In this document: one piece after another, positions 31,089 through 40,287 of the stretch
How positions within the stretch are numbered: the first letter of the stretch is position 1
Layout: each line of letters starts with the position of its first letter
From: Pseudomonas berkeleyensis
GTDB lineage: Bacteria > Pseudomonadota > Gammaproteobacteria > Pseudomonadales > Pseudomonadaceae
Direction: 5' to 3'
DNA: 64,000 nt
Assembly (NCBI RefSeq): GCF_014109765.1
Contig: NZ_CP059139.1
Location: 372,001-436,000 of the forward strand
Translations under genes and position numbers: made by a program
Notes under the pieces: generated by a model
What the model was told of the DNA's origin: nothing
Database searches by the model: none
Seen by the model: the letters and a program-made list of their open reading frames with translations, nothing else

Positions 31089-32423
31089 TTGATCAGCATC
31101 CCCAAGTCCGAATATGCCCGTCGGCGCAAGGCGCTGATGGCGCAGATGGAACCCAACAGCATCGCCATCCTGCCGGCGGCGCCGGTGTATATCCGCAATC
31201 GCGATGTCGAGCACGTCTATCGTCAGGACAGCGACTTCCAGTACCTCACCGGCTTCCCTGAGCCGGAGGCGGTGATGGCACTGATCCCTGGTCGCGAACA
31301 TGGCGAGTACGTGCTGTTCTGCCGCGAGCGTGATCCCGAGCGCGAGCTGTGGGACGGTCTGCGTGCCGGCCAGGACGGAGCGATCAAGACATTCGGCGCC
31401 GACGATGCCTTCCCGATTGGCGATATCGACGACATTCTTCCCGGTCTGATCGAAGGCCGTGAGCGCGTCTACTACGCCATCGGCTGCAATCAGGAGTTCG
31501 ATCATCGGCTGATGGAGTGGGTCAACCACATCCGCGCCAAGGCTCGCCAGGGCGCTACGCCGCCGAACGAGTTCGTCGCCCTCAACCACCTGCTGCACGA
31601 CATGCGCCTGTACAAATCGGCCGCCGAGGTGAAGGTGATGAAGGAGGCTGCCGAGATCAGTGCGCGCGCCCACATCCGCGCGATGCAGGCGAGCCGCGCC
31701 GGCCTGTTCGAATATCACCTGGAAGCCGAGCTGGATTACGAGTTCCGCAAGGGCGGGGCGAAGATGCCGGCTTACGGCAGCATCGTCGCCGCCGGTCGCA
31801 ATGCCTGCATCCTGCACTATCGCGAGAACGATGCACTGCTCAAGGATGGCGATCTGGTGTTGATCGACGCTGGCTGCGAGATCGACTGCTATGCCAGCGA
31901 CATCACCCGTACTTTCCCGGTCAGCGGCACGTTCTCGCCCGAGCAGAAGGCCATCTACGAGTTGGTGCTCAAGGCCAACGAGGAGGCGTTCAAGTTCATC
32001 GCTCCAGGCAAGCACTGGAACGAAGCCCACGAAGCCACTGTGCGCGTGATCACTGCCGGTCTGGTCGAACTGGGCCTGCTCGACGGCGACGTCGACGAGC
32101 TGATCGCCAGCGAAGCCTACAAACCCTTCTACATGCACCGTGCCGGCCACTGGTTGGGCATGGACGTGCACGATGTCGGCGACTACAAGGTCGGCGGCGA
32201 GTGGCGCGTGCTGGAAGTCGGCATGGCGATGACCGTGGAGCCGGGCATCTATATCGCCGTCGACAACGACAAGGTCGCCAAGAAGTGGCGCGGCATCGGT
32301 GTGCGTATCGAGGACGACGTGGTAGTGACCAAGAAGGGCTGCGAGATTCTCACCACCGGTGTGCCCAAGTCGGTCGCTGAAATCGAGGCGTTGATGGCTG
32401 CCGCGCGTAGCGAGGCGGCCTGA
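31089..32423 (+). CDS. pepP: Xaa-Pro aminopeptidase P
   Basis: A 444-residue metalloprotease removing the N-terminal residue before proline. The TTG at 31089 is chosen: GGAG lies 6 bp upstream and the protein then begins ISIPKSEYARRRKAL, the known PepP start and length; no ATG fits. Metal ligands of the pita-bread fold are visible: the Asp pair in LIDAGCEIDCYASDITRTF, His in MHRAGHWLGMDVHD, and Glu in MTVEPGIY and RIEDDVVV. It is followed 4 bp later by ubiH, an arrangement conserved across gamma-proteobacteria. Confidence 0.96.
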   Translation: MISIPKSEYARRRKALMAQMEPNSIAILPAAPVYIRNRDVEHVYRQDSDFQYLTGFPEPEAVMALIPGREHGEYVLFCRERDPERELWDGLRAGQDGAIKTFGADDAFPIGDIDDILPGLIEGRERVYYAIGCNQEFDHRLMEWVNHIRAKARQGATPPNEFVALNHLLHDMRLYKSAAEVKVMKEAAEISARAHIRAMQASRAGLFEYHLEAELDYEFRKGGAKMPAYGSIVAAGRNACILHYRENDALLKDGDLVLIDAGCEIDCYASDITRTFPVSGTFSPEQKAIYELVLKANEEAFKFIAPGKHWNEAHEATVRVITAGLVELGLLDGDVDELIASEAYKPFYMHRAGHWLGMDVHDVGDYKVGGEWRVLEVGMAMTVEPGIYIAVDNDKVAKKWRGIGVRIEDDVVVTKKGCEILTTGVPKSVAEIEALMAAARSEAA

Positions 32424-32427
32424 GCCC

Positions 32428-33612
32428 ATGTCACGCGTACAGCTGGCCATTATCGGCGGCGGCCTGGTGGGTGCCAGCCTGGCGTTGGCCCTGCAGGAAA
32501 CGGCACGCCAGCGTGGCTGGCGCATCGCCCTGATCGAGCCTTTCGCGCCGGGTAGCGAATACCAACCCAGTTATGACGCCCGCTCCACCGCACTGTCCTA
32601 TGGCAGCCGGCTGATCTACGAGCGTATGGGCGTGTGGCAGAGCATTGCCCAGCGCGCCGAGCCGATTCAGCAGATCCACGTTTCCGACCGTGGCCGCTTC
32701 GGTGCCACGCGTCTGCAGGCCATCGAGGAAGGTGTGCCGGCGCTCGGCTACGTGGTGGAGAACGCCTGGATCGGCCACTGCCTGTGGCAGGCACTGGATC
32801 AGGACGTGATCGAGTGGCGCTGCCCGGCCGAGGTGGTCGCCATGCAGCGTCTGGAGGACGGTTACCACCTGACGTTGAGCGACGAAACCAGTATCGATTG
32901 CGAGCTGGCCGTTCTCGCTGACGGCGGGCGTTCCGGTCTTCGTGAGCAGCTCGGTATTGGCGTTAGCATCAAGCCTTATGGGCAGAGTGCGCTGATCGCC
33001 AACGTCAGCCCGCTTGAAGCGCATCGCGGACAGGCTTTCGAACGTTTCACCGATGACGGCCCGATGGCGCTGCTGCCCTTGAGCGACAACCGCTGCGCGC
33101 TGGTCTGGACGCGTGCCGAGGCTGACGCCGAACGCCTGTTGCGCAGCAGCGAGGCCAGTTTTCTCAGCGAGTTGCAGCAGGCATTCGGCTATCGCCTGGG
33201 CGTCTTGCAGCAGGTCGGTGCGCGGCACCTCTACTCGCTGAGCTTGGTCGAGGCGCAGGAGCAGGTGCGCCCGCATCTGGTGGTGTTGGGCAATGCCGCA
33301 CACAGCCTACATCCCATCGCTGGTCAGGGTTACAACCTGTCGCTGCGCGATACCCTGGCACTGGCCGAGGTGTTGATCGACAGTGATGCGCTTCTGGGCG
33401 ACTTCACCACCTTGCAGCGTTATCAGCAGCGGCAGCAGCTCGATCAGCAAATGACCGTGAGCTTTTCCGATCAGGTGACGCGTCTGTTCAGCAACGGCCA
33501 GCCATTGTTGGCTGCCGGGCGTAATCTTGGGTTGCTCGGCCTCGACCTGCTACCGCCGGCCAAGCGCTGGTTCGCGCGTCAGGCGATGGGCATGGGAACC
33601 CGTAATTTATGA
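32428..33612 (+). CDS. ubiH: 2-octaprenyl-6-methoxyphenyl hydroxylase UbiH
   Basis: A 394-residue FAD monooxygenase of ubiquinone synthesis. The Rossmann motif IGGGLVGASLALALQ is at the N-terminus; the DG motif region is VLADGGRSGLRE; the GD-type motif reads VLGNAAHSLHPIAGQGYNLSLRD, the GN form typical of UbiH. It follows pepP by 4 bp and is separated from the paralogue ubiI by 75 bp occupied by a repeat. Confidence 0.94.
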   Translation: MSRVQLAIIGGGLVGASLALALQETARQRGWRIALIEPFAPGSEYQPSYDARSTALSYGSRLIYERMGVWQSIAQRAEPIQQIHVSDRGRFGATRLQAIEEGVPALGYVVENAWIGHCLWQALDQDVIEWRCPAEVVAMQRLEDGYHLTLSDETSIDCELAVLADGGRSGLREQLGIGVSIKPYGQSALIANVSPLEAHRGQAFERFTDDGPMALLPLSDNRCALVWTRAEADAERLLRSSEASFLSELQQAFGYRLGVLQQVGARHLYSLSLVEAQEQVRPHLVVLGNAAHSLHPIAGQGYNLSLRDTLALAEVLIDSDALLGDFTTLQRYQQRQQLDQQMTVSFSDQVTRLFSNGQPLLAAGRNLGLLGLDLLPPAKRWFARQAMGMGTRNL

Positions 33613-33620
33613 CCAGCCCC

Positions 33621-33674
33621 GTAGGGTGCGCTGTGCGCACCAACCGCAAGCCATGGTGCGTATGCACCCTACGG
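33621..33674. repeat. GTAGGGTGCGC...GCACCCTAC inverted-pair repeat
   Basis: Left unit GTAGGGTGCGCTGTGCGCACC (shown split: GTAGGGTGCGC/TGTGCGCACC) and right unit GGTGCGTATGCACCCTAC with about 14 bp between. It fills nearly the whole ubiH-ubiI gap. Confidence 0.85.
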
Positions 33675-33687
33675 TTTAAGGAGTGAT

Positions 33688-34905
33688 ATGCGCGCGGATC
33701 TGATCATCGTCGGTGCCGGTATGGTCGGCAGCACCTTGGCCCTGGCGTTGGAGCACTGCGGCCTGGACATTCTCATCGTCGACGGTAGCCCACTGAGCGT
33801 GTCGCCGTTCGACGCACAGGCACCGTTCGAGCCGCGCGTCAGTGCGTTGTCGATGGCCAGTCAGCGCATCCTTGAACGCCTGGGTGTCTGGGATGGCATT
33901 GCCGCACGCCGCGCCAGTCCTTATGGCGAGATGCGCGTGTGGGACGGCTCCGGTACCGGCAGCATTCACTTCGCCGCTGCCAGCGTGCATGCCGAGACGC
34001 TCGGCCATATCGTCGAGAACCGTGTGGTGCAGGATGCCCTGCTCGAACGCCTGCACGATAGCCAGATTGGCCTGTTGCCCGGTGCGCGCCTGGAGCAGTT
34101 ACGGCGCAGCGGCGATGACTGGCTACTGACTCTCACCGATGGTCGTCAACTGCGTGCCCCTCTGTTGGTGGCTGCCGACGGCGCCAACTCGGCGGTGCGG
34201 CGCCTGGCCGGTTGCGCCACACGGGAATGGGATTATCTGCATCACGCCATCGTCACCAGTGTGCGTTGCGAGCGTCCGCATCGGGCCACGGCTTGGCAGC
34301 GTTTCACCGACGATGGCCCGCTGGCCTTCCTGCCGCTTGATGGCCCGGCTGGCGAGCATTGGTGCTCGATCGTCTGGTCGACGCTGCCGGTCGAGGCGCA
34401 GCGCTTGATGGCACTGGACGACGAAGCCTTCTGTCATGAACTGACCAAGGCTTTCGAGGCGCGCCTCGGCAAGGTGCTGCATGCCGATCGCCGGTTGTGC
34501 ATTCCGCTGCGCCAACGCCATGCCAAACGCTATGTGGAGCCGGGGCTGGCGCTGGTCGGCGATGCCGCGCACACCATCCATCCGTTGGCCGGGCAGGGCG
34601 TCAACCTGGGCTTCCTCGACGCTGCTGTGCTGGCCGAAGTGCTGCTGCATGCTCTGGGGCGTGGCGAGAACCTGAGTGAGGAGCGCGTGCTGAGCCGTTT
34701 CGAGCGCCGACGCATGCCGCATAACCTGGCGATGATGGCGGCGATGGAAGGTTTCCAGCGCCTGTTCCAGGCCGACCCGCTGCCGCTGCGACTGCTGCGC
34801 AACGTCGGCCTCGATCTGGTCGACGGCCAGGCCGAAGCCAAGGCGCTGTTCGTGCGTCAGGCGCTGGGGCTTTCCGGTGATCTGCCGGAGCTGGCAAGGG
34901 CCTGA
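33688..34905 (+). CDS. ubiI: Ubiquinone biosynthesis FAD hydroxylase (UbiI/VisC-like)
   Basis: A 405-residue paralogue of ubiH. It has the FAD Rossmann motif VGAGMVGSTLALALE, the DG motif VAADGANSAVRRLAG and the GD motif VGDAAHTIHPLAGQGVNLGFLDA. It probably hydroxylates C5 of the ubiquinone ring. AAGGAG lies 5 bp before ATG 33688. Which of UbiI, UbiF or Coq7 roles it fills cannot be decided from sequence alone. Confidence 0.88.
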   Translation: MRADLIIVGAGMVGSTLALALEHCGLDILIVDGSPLSVSPFDAQAPFEPRVSALSMASQRILERLGVWDGIAARRASPYGEMRVWDGSGTGSIHFAAASVHAETLGHIVENRVVQDALLERLHDSQIGLLPGARLEQLRRSGDDWLLTLTDGRQLRAPLLVAADGANSAVRRLAGCATREWDYLHHAIVTSVRCERPHRATAWQRFTDDGPLAFLPLDGPAGEHWCSIVWSTLPVEAQRLMALDDEAFCHELTKAFEARLGKVLHADRRLCIPLRQRHAKRYVEPGLALVGDAAHTIHPLAGQGVNLGFLDAAVLAEVLLHALGRGENLSEERVLSRFERRRMPHNLAMMAAMEGFQRLFQADPLPLRLLRNVGLDLVDGQAEAKALFVRQALGLSGDLPELARA

Positions 34906-34960
34906 GCTGACGCAACTTGTAATAACTGCCGTGTTTCGGCTTGCTGTTTACGTTGAGAAG

Positions 34961-34979
34961 GCAAATAACATTCACTACC
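34961..34979. promoter_or_regulatory. Weak Fur-box candidate
   Basis: GCAAATAACATTCACTACC matches the 19-bp consensus GATAATGATAATCATTATC at 12 positions by eye. It is 37 bp upstream of an iron-type periplasmic binding protein gene, where Fur control would be expected. Confidence 0.4.
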
Positions 34980-35016
34980 ATTCAGCCACTTTGCCAATCC
35001 CTAAGAGGCTGATCCC

Positions 35017-36018
35017 ATGAAGGCTCGTAACGCGCTCCTCGCTGCATTCACCCTCAGCACCCTGGCGACCGCCGTCCAGGCCGCCGATGAAGTAGTGGTC
35101 TATTCCTCGCGTATCGACGAGCTGATCAAGCCGGTATTCGATGCCTACACCGAGAAGACCGGTGTGAAGGTGAAATTCATCACCGACAAGGAAGCGCCGC
35201 TGATCGCCCGCCTCAAGGCCGAGGGCGCCAACACCCCGGCCGACATGCTGATCACCGTCGACGCCGGCAACCTCTGGCAGGCCGAGCAGGAAGGCGTGCT
35301 GCAGCCGACCAAGTCCGACGTGATCGACGCCAACATTCCCGCTCAGTACCGTTCCAGCACCGACAGCTGGACGGGGCTGTCGCTGCGTGCGCGCACCATT
35401 TTCTACTCCACCGAGCGCGTCAAGCCGGAGGAGCTGTCCACCTACGAAGCCCTGGCCGACAAGAACTGGGAAGGCCGTCTGTGCCTGCGTACCAGCAAGA
35501 AGGTCTACAACCAGTCGCTGACCGCCACCCTGATCGAAACCCATGGTGCGGAGAAGACCGAGGAAATCATCAAGGGTTGGGTGAACAACCTGGCCACCGA
35601 CGTGTTCGCGGACGACACCGCGTTGCTGCAGGCCATCGACGCCGGCCAGTGCGATGTGGGTATCACCAACACCTACTACTACGGTCGTCTGCACAAGCAG
35701 AACCCAGGTCTGAAAGTGAAGCCGTTCTGGCCGAACCAGGCTGACCGTGGCGTGCACGTCAATCTGGCTGGTGCCGGTGTGACCAAGCATGCGCCGCATG
35801 CCGAGCAGGCCAAGAAGCTGCTGGAGTGGATGACCACCGAGCAAGCGCAAAGCATCTTCGCTGGCGTCAACCAGGAGTTCCCGGCCAACCCGGCGGTCGC
35901 ACCGTCTGAGGAAGTGGCTGCATGGGGCACCTTCAAGGCGGACTCCATCGCTACAGAAGTGGCAGGCAAGCGTCAGGCTGAAGCGACCATGCTGATGGAT
36001 CGCGCCGGCTGGCAGTAA
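35017..36018 (+). CDS. Ferric iron ABC transporter substrate-binding protein (FbpA/FutA-like)
   Basis: A 333-residue periplasmic binding protein. The signal peptide [21 protein letters not shown] is followed by [11 protein letters not shown], the usual mature start of this iron-binding class. Tyrosines typical of iron ligation occur in [10 protein letters not shown] around residues 219-227, and the [10 protein letters not shown] loop near the C-terminus is also characteristic. A weak Fur box lies upstream. The permease gene follows 161 bp later, after a hairpin. Confidence 0.88.
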   Translation: MKARNALLAAFTLSTLATAVQAADEVVVYSSRIDELIKPVFDAYTEKTGVKVKFITDKEAPLIARLKAEGANTPADMLITVDAGNLWQAEQEGVLQPTKSDVIDANIPAQYRSSTDSWTGLSLRARTIFYSTERVKPEELSTYEALADKNWEGRLCLRTSKKVYNQSLTATLIETHGAEKTEEIIKGWVNNLATDVFADDTALLQAIDAGQCDVGITNTYYYGRLHKQNPGLKVKPFWPNQADRGVHVNLAGAGVTKHAPHAEQAKKLLEWMTTEQAQSIFAGVNQEFPANPAVAPSEEVAAWGTFKADSIATEVAGKRQAEATMLMDRAGWQ

Positions 36019-36121
36019 GTCCGTAACGATCTGCGGCGTTTCGACCCTGCTGCGTTGACAGCAGCAGGCTCCCTCCCGCTCACGAGATCGTATGGTTTGG
36101 AGGCATCCACGCCGCTGCCGT

Positions 36122-36162
36122 TATACTGCGACGCCCCGCCTAGCCGGGGCGTCGTCTTTTTC
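36122..36162 (+). terminator. Hairpin with T run between binding protein and permease (attenuator candidate)
   Basis: Stem ACGCCCCG / CGGGGCGT (36131-36152, loop CCTAGC) followed by CGTCTTTTTCG. It would reduce read-through into the permease, giving more binding protein than permease. A TATACT at 36122-36127 could be a separate -10 for the permease, but its -35 spacing is poor. Confidence 0.55.
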
Positions 36163-36179
36163 GTCGTCTAGGAGTCCGC

Positions 36180-37796
36180 GTGCCGCATCCCGTCCAGCGT
36201 CGCTGGTATCCCATCGTCCTTGCCGTCGCCGCTCTGGTGCTGATGCCGCTTTCGGTATTGCTGCTGAGCTGGCATGAGGTGGATCAGCAGATCTGGACGC
36301 ATCTGTGGCAGACGCAGATGGGCCGCCTGATCGGCAATACGCTGACGCTGGTGATCGGTGTCGGTGTCGGCGTGACCCTGCTCGGCGTCAGCCTGGCCTG
36401 GCTCACCAGCCTCTGCGAGTTTCCCGGCCGGCGCTGGCTGGACTGGGCGCTGATGCTACCCTTCGCCATTCCCGCCTACGTACTGGCTTTCGTCTTCGTC
36501 GGCCTGCTAGATTTCGCCGGCCCGGTGCAGACGCTGCTGCGCGAGTGGTTCGGCAGCGGCTTTAGGCTGCCGCGGGTGCGCTCGACCGGTGGTGTGATCA
36601 TCGTTCTGGTGCTGGTGTTCTACCCCTACGTTTACCTGCTTGCCCGTGGTGCCTTTCTGGCTCAGGGCAAGGGCCTGATGGAGGCGGCGCGAGTGCTCGG
36701 GCAGAGCCCCTGGCAGGCGTTCTGGCGTGTGGCCTTGCCAATGGCGCGGCCGGCCATCGGTGCCGGTCTGGCGCTGGCGATCATGGAAACCCTGGCCGAT
36801 TTCGGCGCGGTGTCGGTGTTCAATTTCGATACGTTCACCACGGCCATCTACAAGACCTGGTACAGCTTCTACAGCCTGACCAGTGCCACTCAACTGGCCA
36901 GCTTGCTGCTGCTCGCCGTCGCGCTGGTGCTTTACGGCGAGCGCCGTGCCCGCGGCGCTGCGCGGCCGGCCAACGAGCGGCCAAGAGGCAAGGCGCTGTA
37001 TCACCTGCATGGCTGGAAGGCCTTCGCCGCCAGTGCCTGGTGCGGTCTGGTGTTCGCCTGCGCCTTCGTCATCCCGTTGCTGCAACTGCTGGCGTGGTTC
37101 TGGCAGCGCGGCCGTTTCGATCTCGATGAGCGTTACGCCGGGCTGATCCTGCATACCCTGTACCTGGGCGGCATGGCAGCGCTGATTACCGTCAGCGTTG
37201 CGATGCTGCTGGCCTTTGCCCGCCGTCAGGCGCCGAATCGCAGCGTGCGCTTCGGTGTGGCGCTGGGCAACATCGGCTATGCATTGCCGGGCTCGGTGCT
37301 GGCGGTGGCGATCATGCTGGCGTTCAGCTTCCTGGATCGCGAGCTGGTGATTCCGTTGTCCACCGCCCTGGGGGGCGCCGGTAAGCCGCTGCTGCTGGGC
37401 AGCCTGGCGGCGCTGCTGGTGGCCTACCTGATCCGTTTCATGGCGGTGGCATTCGGGCCGCTGGAAACCAGCCTGGCGCGCATTCGCCCCTCCCTGCCTG
37501 AGGCTTCGCGCAGCCTGGGCGTCGGCGGTTTCGGGCTGTTCTTCAAGGTGTACTTGCCACTCTTGCTGCCGGGCACCTTGTCGGCCGCGCTGCTGGTATT
37601 CGTCGACGTGCTCAAGGAAATGCCAGCGACCTTGCTGATGCGCCCCTTCGGCTGGGACACCCTGTCGGTGCGGGTATTCGAGATGACCAGCGAGGGTGAG
37701 TGGGCGCGTGCTGCGTTGCCCGCCCTGACGCTGGTGCTGGTCGGTCTGTTGCCGGTGATTCTGCTGATTCGTCGCTCGGCGCGCAGTTTCGGCTGA
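36180..37796 (+). CDS. Ferric iron ABC transporter permease (fused double permease)
   Basis: A 538-residue inner-membrane protein made of two BinderProtein-type permease halves, each with about six helices, as in FbpB. GTG at 36180 follows AGGAG by 6-7 bp. EAA loops are at GLMEAARVLGQSPWQAFWRVALP (about 160-182) and SLPEASRSLGVGGFGLFFKVYLP (about 438-460). No ATP-binding gene follows, so the ATPase must be encoded elsewhere or borrowed; the same split occurs in P. aeruginosa. Confidence 0.92.
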   Translation: MPHPVQRRWYPIVLAVAALVLMPLSVLLLSWHEVDQQIWTHLWQTQMGRLIGNTLTLVIGVGVGVTLLGVSLAWLTSLCEFPGRRWLDWALMLPFAIPAYVLAFVFVGLLDFAGPVQTLLREWFGSGFRLPRVRSTGGVIIVLVLVFYPYVYLLARGAFLAQGKGLMEAARVLGQSPWQAFWRVALPMARPAIGAGLALAIMETLADFGAVSVFNFDTFTTAIYKTWYSFYSLTSATQLASLLLLAVALVLYGERRARGAARPANERPRGKALYHLHGWKAFAASAWCGLVFACAFVIPLLQLLAWFWQRGRFDLDERYAGLILHTLYLGGMAALITVSVAMLLAFARRQAPNRSVRFGVALGNIGYALPGSVLAVAIMLAFSFLDRELVIPLSTALGGAGKPLLLGSLAALLVAYLIRFMAVAFGPLETSLARIRPSLPEASRSLGVGGFGLFFKVYLPLLLPGTLSAALLVFVDVLKEMPATLLMRPFGWDTLSVRVFEMTSEGEWARAALPALTLVLVGLLPVILLIRRSARSFG

Positions 37797-38045
37797 GGGT
37801 GGTGGATTGTCTGCTGGTGCTCAGAGCAGGGCGGGTTTCCCTCGCAGGTAGGGCGTACCGGTCGGCGATCCGTTCGCGCAGCAGTACACCATGGGTTTCG
37901 ATGGCAAGGTGAGGCGCTCTGGCGGACTGTTCGCTTCGCTCCTGAGTCCGCCCTACGCTCCGCGCGACCTTTGGTCAGATGACCCCCGCCGACCTTGCGG
38001 CTACAATGCGCGCCATTCGCGAGCCGGGGTAACCCGACGGACGTG
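37797..38045. repeat. Non-coding gap with degenerate intergenic repeats
   Basis: No gene is convincing between the permease stop and the element at 38046. The gap holds a GTAGGGCGTACC fragment near 37848 and a hairpin unit GGCGGACT...AGTCCGCC followed by CTAC at 37921-37956. A promoter for gcvT could lie here, but I see no clear -35/-10 pair. Confidence 0.6.
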
Positions 38046-38170
38046 CCGAGAAGCGTAAGCGAGGCCGCCAGTGCAAGGCGCAGGCAGGTGAAAAAGCGGA
38101 GTGTGCTTTTGCACATGAGCATTTTGAACCTGGTTGCAACACCGCAATGGCAACGCAGCTAGCTTCTCGG
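38046..38170 (+). repeat. MITE-like repeat, diverged copy A (upstream of gcvT)
   Basis: 125-bp element bounded by perfect 9-bp inverted ends CCGAGAAGC / GCTTCTCGG. Its core (GCAAGGC...GGTGAAAAAGCGGAGT, then GTGTGC-TTTT-GCACAT, GAGCATTTTGAACCTG) aligns with the minus strand of the element at 49388-49523, including compensatory changes in the internal hairpin. It ends 39 bp before the gcvT start. Confidence 0.7.
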
Positions 38171-38209
38171 GGGTCTGAATCGCTTCGCCAAGCCCGGAAG
38201 GAGACACCC

Positions 38210-39292
38210 ATGGGACAGCGTACCCCCCTCTATGACCTGCACCTGGCGCTGGGGGCCAAGATGGTGGATTTCGGCGGCTGGGACATGCCGCTGCACTACG
38301 GTTCGCAAGTGGAGGAGCACCATCAGGTGCGCCGCGAGTGCGGCGTGTTCGACGTCTCGCACATGTGCGTGGTGGACGTCAGCGGCAGCCAGGCGCAGGC
38401 CTATCTGCAACGCCTGCTGGCCAACGATGTAGCGCGCCTGCAGGGCACCGGCAAGGCGTTGTACAGCGCCATGCTCAACGAGCAGGGCGGGGTGATCGAC
38501 GACCTGATCGTCTACCGCAGCGCAGACGGTTATCGCCTGGTGCTCAACGCCGGTACCCGCGACAAGGATCTGGCATGGATGCACGCTCAGGCCGCTGACT
38601 TTGACGTGCAACTGCGCGAGCGCCGCGACCTGGCCATGCTCGCCATCCAGGGCCCCAAGGCCCGCGTGCGCACGGCGGAGCTGGTGACCCAGGCTCGCGC
38701 TGCCCTGATCCAGGAGCTCAAGCCGTTCGAGGGACTGCCTGAAGGCGACTGGTTCATCGCCCGTACCGGCTACACCGGCGAGGATGGTCTGGAAATCGTA
38801 TTGCCGAGCAGCGAGGTGGTGTACTTCCTCAACGAGCTGGTCGGCGCGGGGATCGCCCCCATTGGCCTGGGCGCGCGCGACACCCTGCGTCTGGAGGCCG
38901 GTATGAATCTCTACGGCCAGGACATGGACGAGAGCGTATCGCCGCTGGCTGCCAACATGGCCTGGACGTTGGCCTGGGAGCCAGCCGAGCGTGATTTCAT
39001 CGGCCGTGCCGCATTGCAGGCGCAACGCGCCGCTGGTTGCCCGAGCAAGCTGGTCGGCCTGGTGCTGGAGGAGCGTGGCGTGCTGCGTGCTCACCAGGTG
39101 GTGCGTGTCGAAGGTATCGGTGAGGGTGAGATCACCAGTGGCAGCTTCTCGCCCACGCTGAACAAATCCATCGCGTTGGCCCGGGTGCCTGCGGCCACGG
39201 GGGATCGTGCCGAGGTGGAAATCCGCGGCAAGTGGTTCCCGGTGCGCGTGGTCAAGCCGAGCTTCGTGCGTCACGGCAAGACGCTTATCTGA
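38210..39292 (+). CDS. gcvT: Glycine cleavage system T protein (aminomethyltransferase)
   Basis: A 360-residue tetrahydrofolate-dependent aminomethyltransferase that releases ammonia from the H-protein-bound intermediate. ATG at 38210 has GGAAGGAG 7 bp upstream. The start [27 protein letters not shown] (split) is typical; [13 protein letters not shown] and the catalytic Asp region, and [13 protein letters not shown] with [19 protein letters not shown] around 220-240, are diagnostic. gcvH follows 92 bp later. gcvP, which normally comes next, is absent from this window. Confidence 0.96.
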   Translation: MGQRTPLYDLHLALGAKMVDFGGWDMPLHYGSQVEEHHQVRRECGVFDVSHMCVVDVSGSQAQAYLQRLLANDVARLQGTGKALYSAMLNEQGGVIDDLIVYRSADGYRLVLNAGTRDKDLAWMHAQAADFDVQLRERRDLAMLAIQGPKARVRTAELVTQARAALIQELKPFEGLPEGDWFIARTGYTGEDGLEIVLPSSEVVYFLNELVGAGIAPIGLGARDTLRLEAGMNLYGQDMDESVSPLAANMAWTLAWEPAERDFIGRAALQAQRAAGCPSKLVGLVLEERGVLRAHQVVRVEGIGEGEITSGSFSPTLNKSIALARVPAATGDRAEVEIRGKWFPVRVVKPSFVRHGKTLI

Positions 39293-39384
39293 ACATCGGC
39301 TGCGGCGCGGGCTTCCCCTCTCGTCGTGGCCTGCTAAATTGTCCTGACGGCCCGCTTGCCGTCATCGCTTACGAGGAATGAGAC

Positions 39385-39774
39385 ATGAGCAATATCCCCG
39401 CCGATCTGCGTTACGCCGCCAGCCATGAGTGGGCGCGTCTGGAGGCCGATGGCAGCGTGACCGTGGGCATTTCCGACCACGCTCAGGAAGCCCTCGGCGA
39501 CGTGGTGTTCATCGAGCTGCCGGAAGTCGGCAAGCAACTGAGCGCTGGCCAGGAAGCCGGTGTGGTCGAGTCGGTCAAGGCCGCCTCGGACATCTATGCG
39601 CCGGTCGGCGGTGAAGTGATCGCCATCAACGAAGCCCTGGCCGATAGCCCGGAAAGCGTCAACAGCGATCCCTACGGTAGCTGGTTCTTCAAGCTCAAGC
39701 CGAGCGATGCCAGCGAGCTGGATAAGCTGCTCGATGCAACTGCCTATCAGGCTGCTGCCGACGCCGATTCCTGA
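39385..39774 (+). CDS. gcvH: Glycine cleavage system H protein
   Basis: A 129-residue lipoylated carrier that shuttles the aminomethyl group among P, T and L proteins. The lipoyl lysine is K65 in [15 protein letters not shown]. The N-terminal [12 protein letters not shown] and C-terminal [12 protein letters not shown] are standard. ACGAGGAATG lies just upstream. A strong terminator follows, so the operon here is gcvT-gcvH only. Confidence 0.97.
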   Translation: MSNIPADLRYAASHEWARLEADGSVTVGISDHAQEALGDVVFIELPEVGKQLSAGQEAGVVESVKAASDIYAPVGGEVIAINEALADSPESVNSDPYGSWFFKLKPSDASELDKLLDATAYQAAADADS

Positions 39775-39797
39775 TCGCGCCCACAGCATCGACAAAG

Positions 39798-39817
39798 ACC
39801 CGCCTCGGCGGGTTTTT
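39798..39817 (+). terminator. gcvTH rho-independent terminator
   Basis: Stem ACCCGCC-TC-GGCGGGT followed by TTTTGC, 24 bp after the gcvH stop. Confidence 0.9.
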
Positions 39818-39928
39818 GCTTTTATGGCACTGGCTGGAGTAGCTCGCCAACCACGCTGGCAGTTTTGCCTTCGCCCGCCATCTGCTTTCACTGCGACCGT
39901 CGGTCGCCTTGGCCAACGCTCTTCAAAA

Positions 39929-39956
39929 ATACAGTATATAAAAATATATATTGTAT
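39929..39956. promoter_or_regulatory. BigR-type operator candidate in an AT-rich promoter
   Basis: Inverted repeat ATACAGTATAT-AAAAAT-ATATATTGTAT (11-bp arms, one mismatch, 6-bp spacer) inside an AT-only stretch in otherwise high-GC DNA. It is 16 bp before the bigR start. BigR/SqrR regulators are known to bind AT-rich dyads overlapping their own promoter. Confidence 0.75.
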
Positions 39957-39972
39957 AAATTGAAGGTGTCTC

Positions 39973-40287
39973 ATGGTCGATTCCCTCGACATCCAGCAAC
40001 TGCGCACCAATGCCGATGCGGCCGGGCAGTTGCTCAAGGCGCTGGCCAATCCGGATCGTCTGCTGCTGCTTTGCCAGCTTTCCCAGGGTGAACGCAACGT
40101 CAGCGAGCTGGAGGCCCAGCTTGGTATCCAGCAGCCGACGCTGTCGCAGCAACTGGCCGTATTGAGGCGCGAAGGGTTGGTCGAGACCCGGCGTGACGGC
40201 AAGCAGATCTTCTACCGTATCAGCAGTCCGGCCGCGCTCGCGGTGATCGAGACGCTGTATCGCCTGTTCTGCGAGGGGCAGCAATGA
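39973..40287 (+). CDS. bigR: ArsR-family persulfide-responsive repressor (BigR/SqrR-like)
   Basis: A 104-residue winged-helix ArsR/SmtB repressor. The recognition helix region is LEAQLGIQQPTLSQQLAVLRREGLV. Two cysteines, C34 (RLLLLCQLSQGE) and C100 (LYRLFCEG), match the dithiol pair that forms a tetrasulfide bridge in SqrR/BigR when persulfides appear; metal-binding ArsR motifs such as CVC are absent. The stop overlaps the next gene by 4 bp. The downstream genes are the classical BigR regulon, which supports the assignment. Confidence 0.88.
   Translation: MVDSLDIQQLRTNADAAGQLLKALANPDRLLLLCQLSQGERNVSELEAQLGIQQPTLSQQLAVLRREGLVETRRDGKQIFYRISSPAALAVIETLYRLFCEGQQ

Noticed and set aside
38046..38170. 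Glycine riboswitch upstream of gcvT
   Set aside because: The sequence aligns with a repeat element elsewhere in the window and does not show the tandem glycine aptamer architecture; a covariance-model search would settle it.
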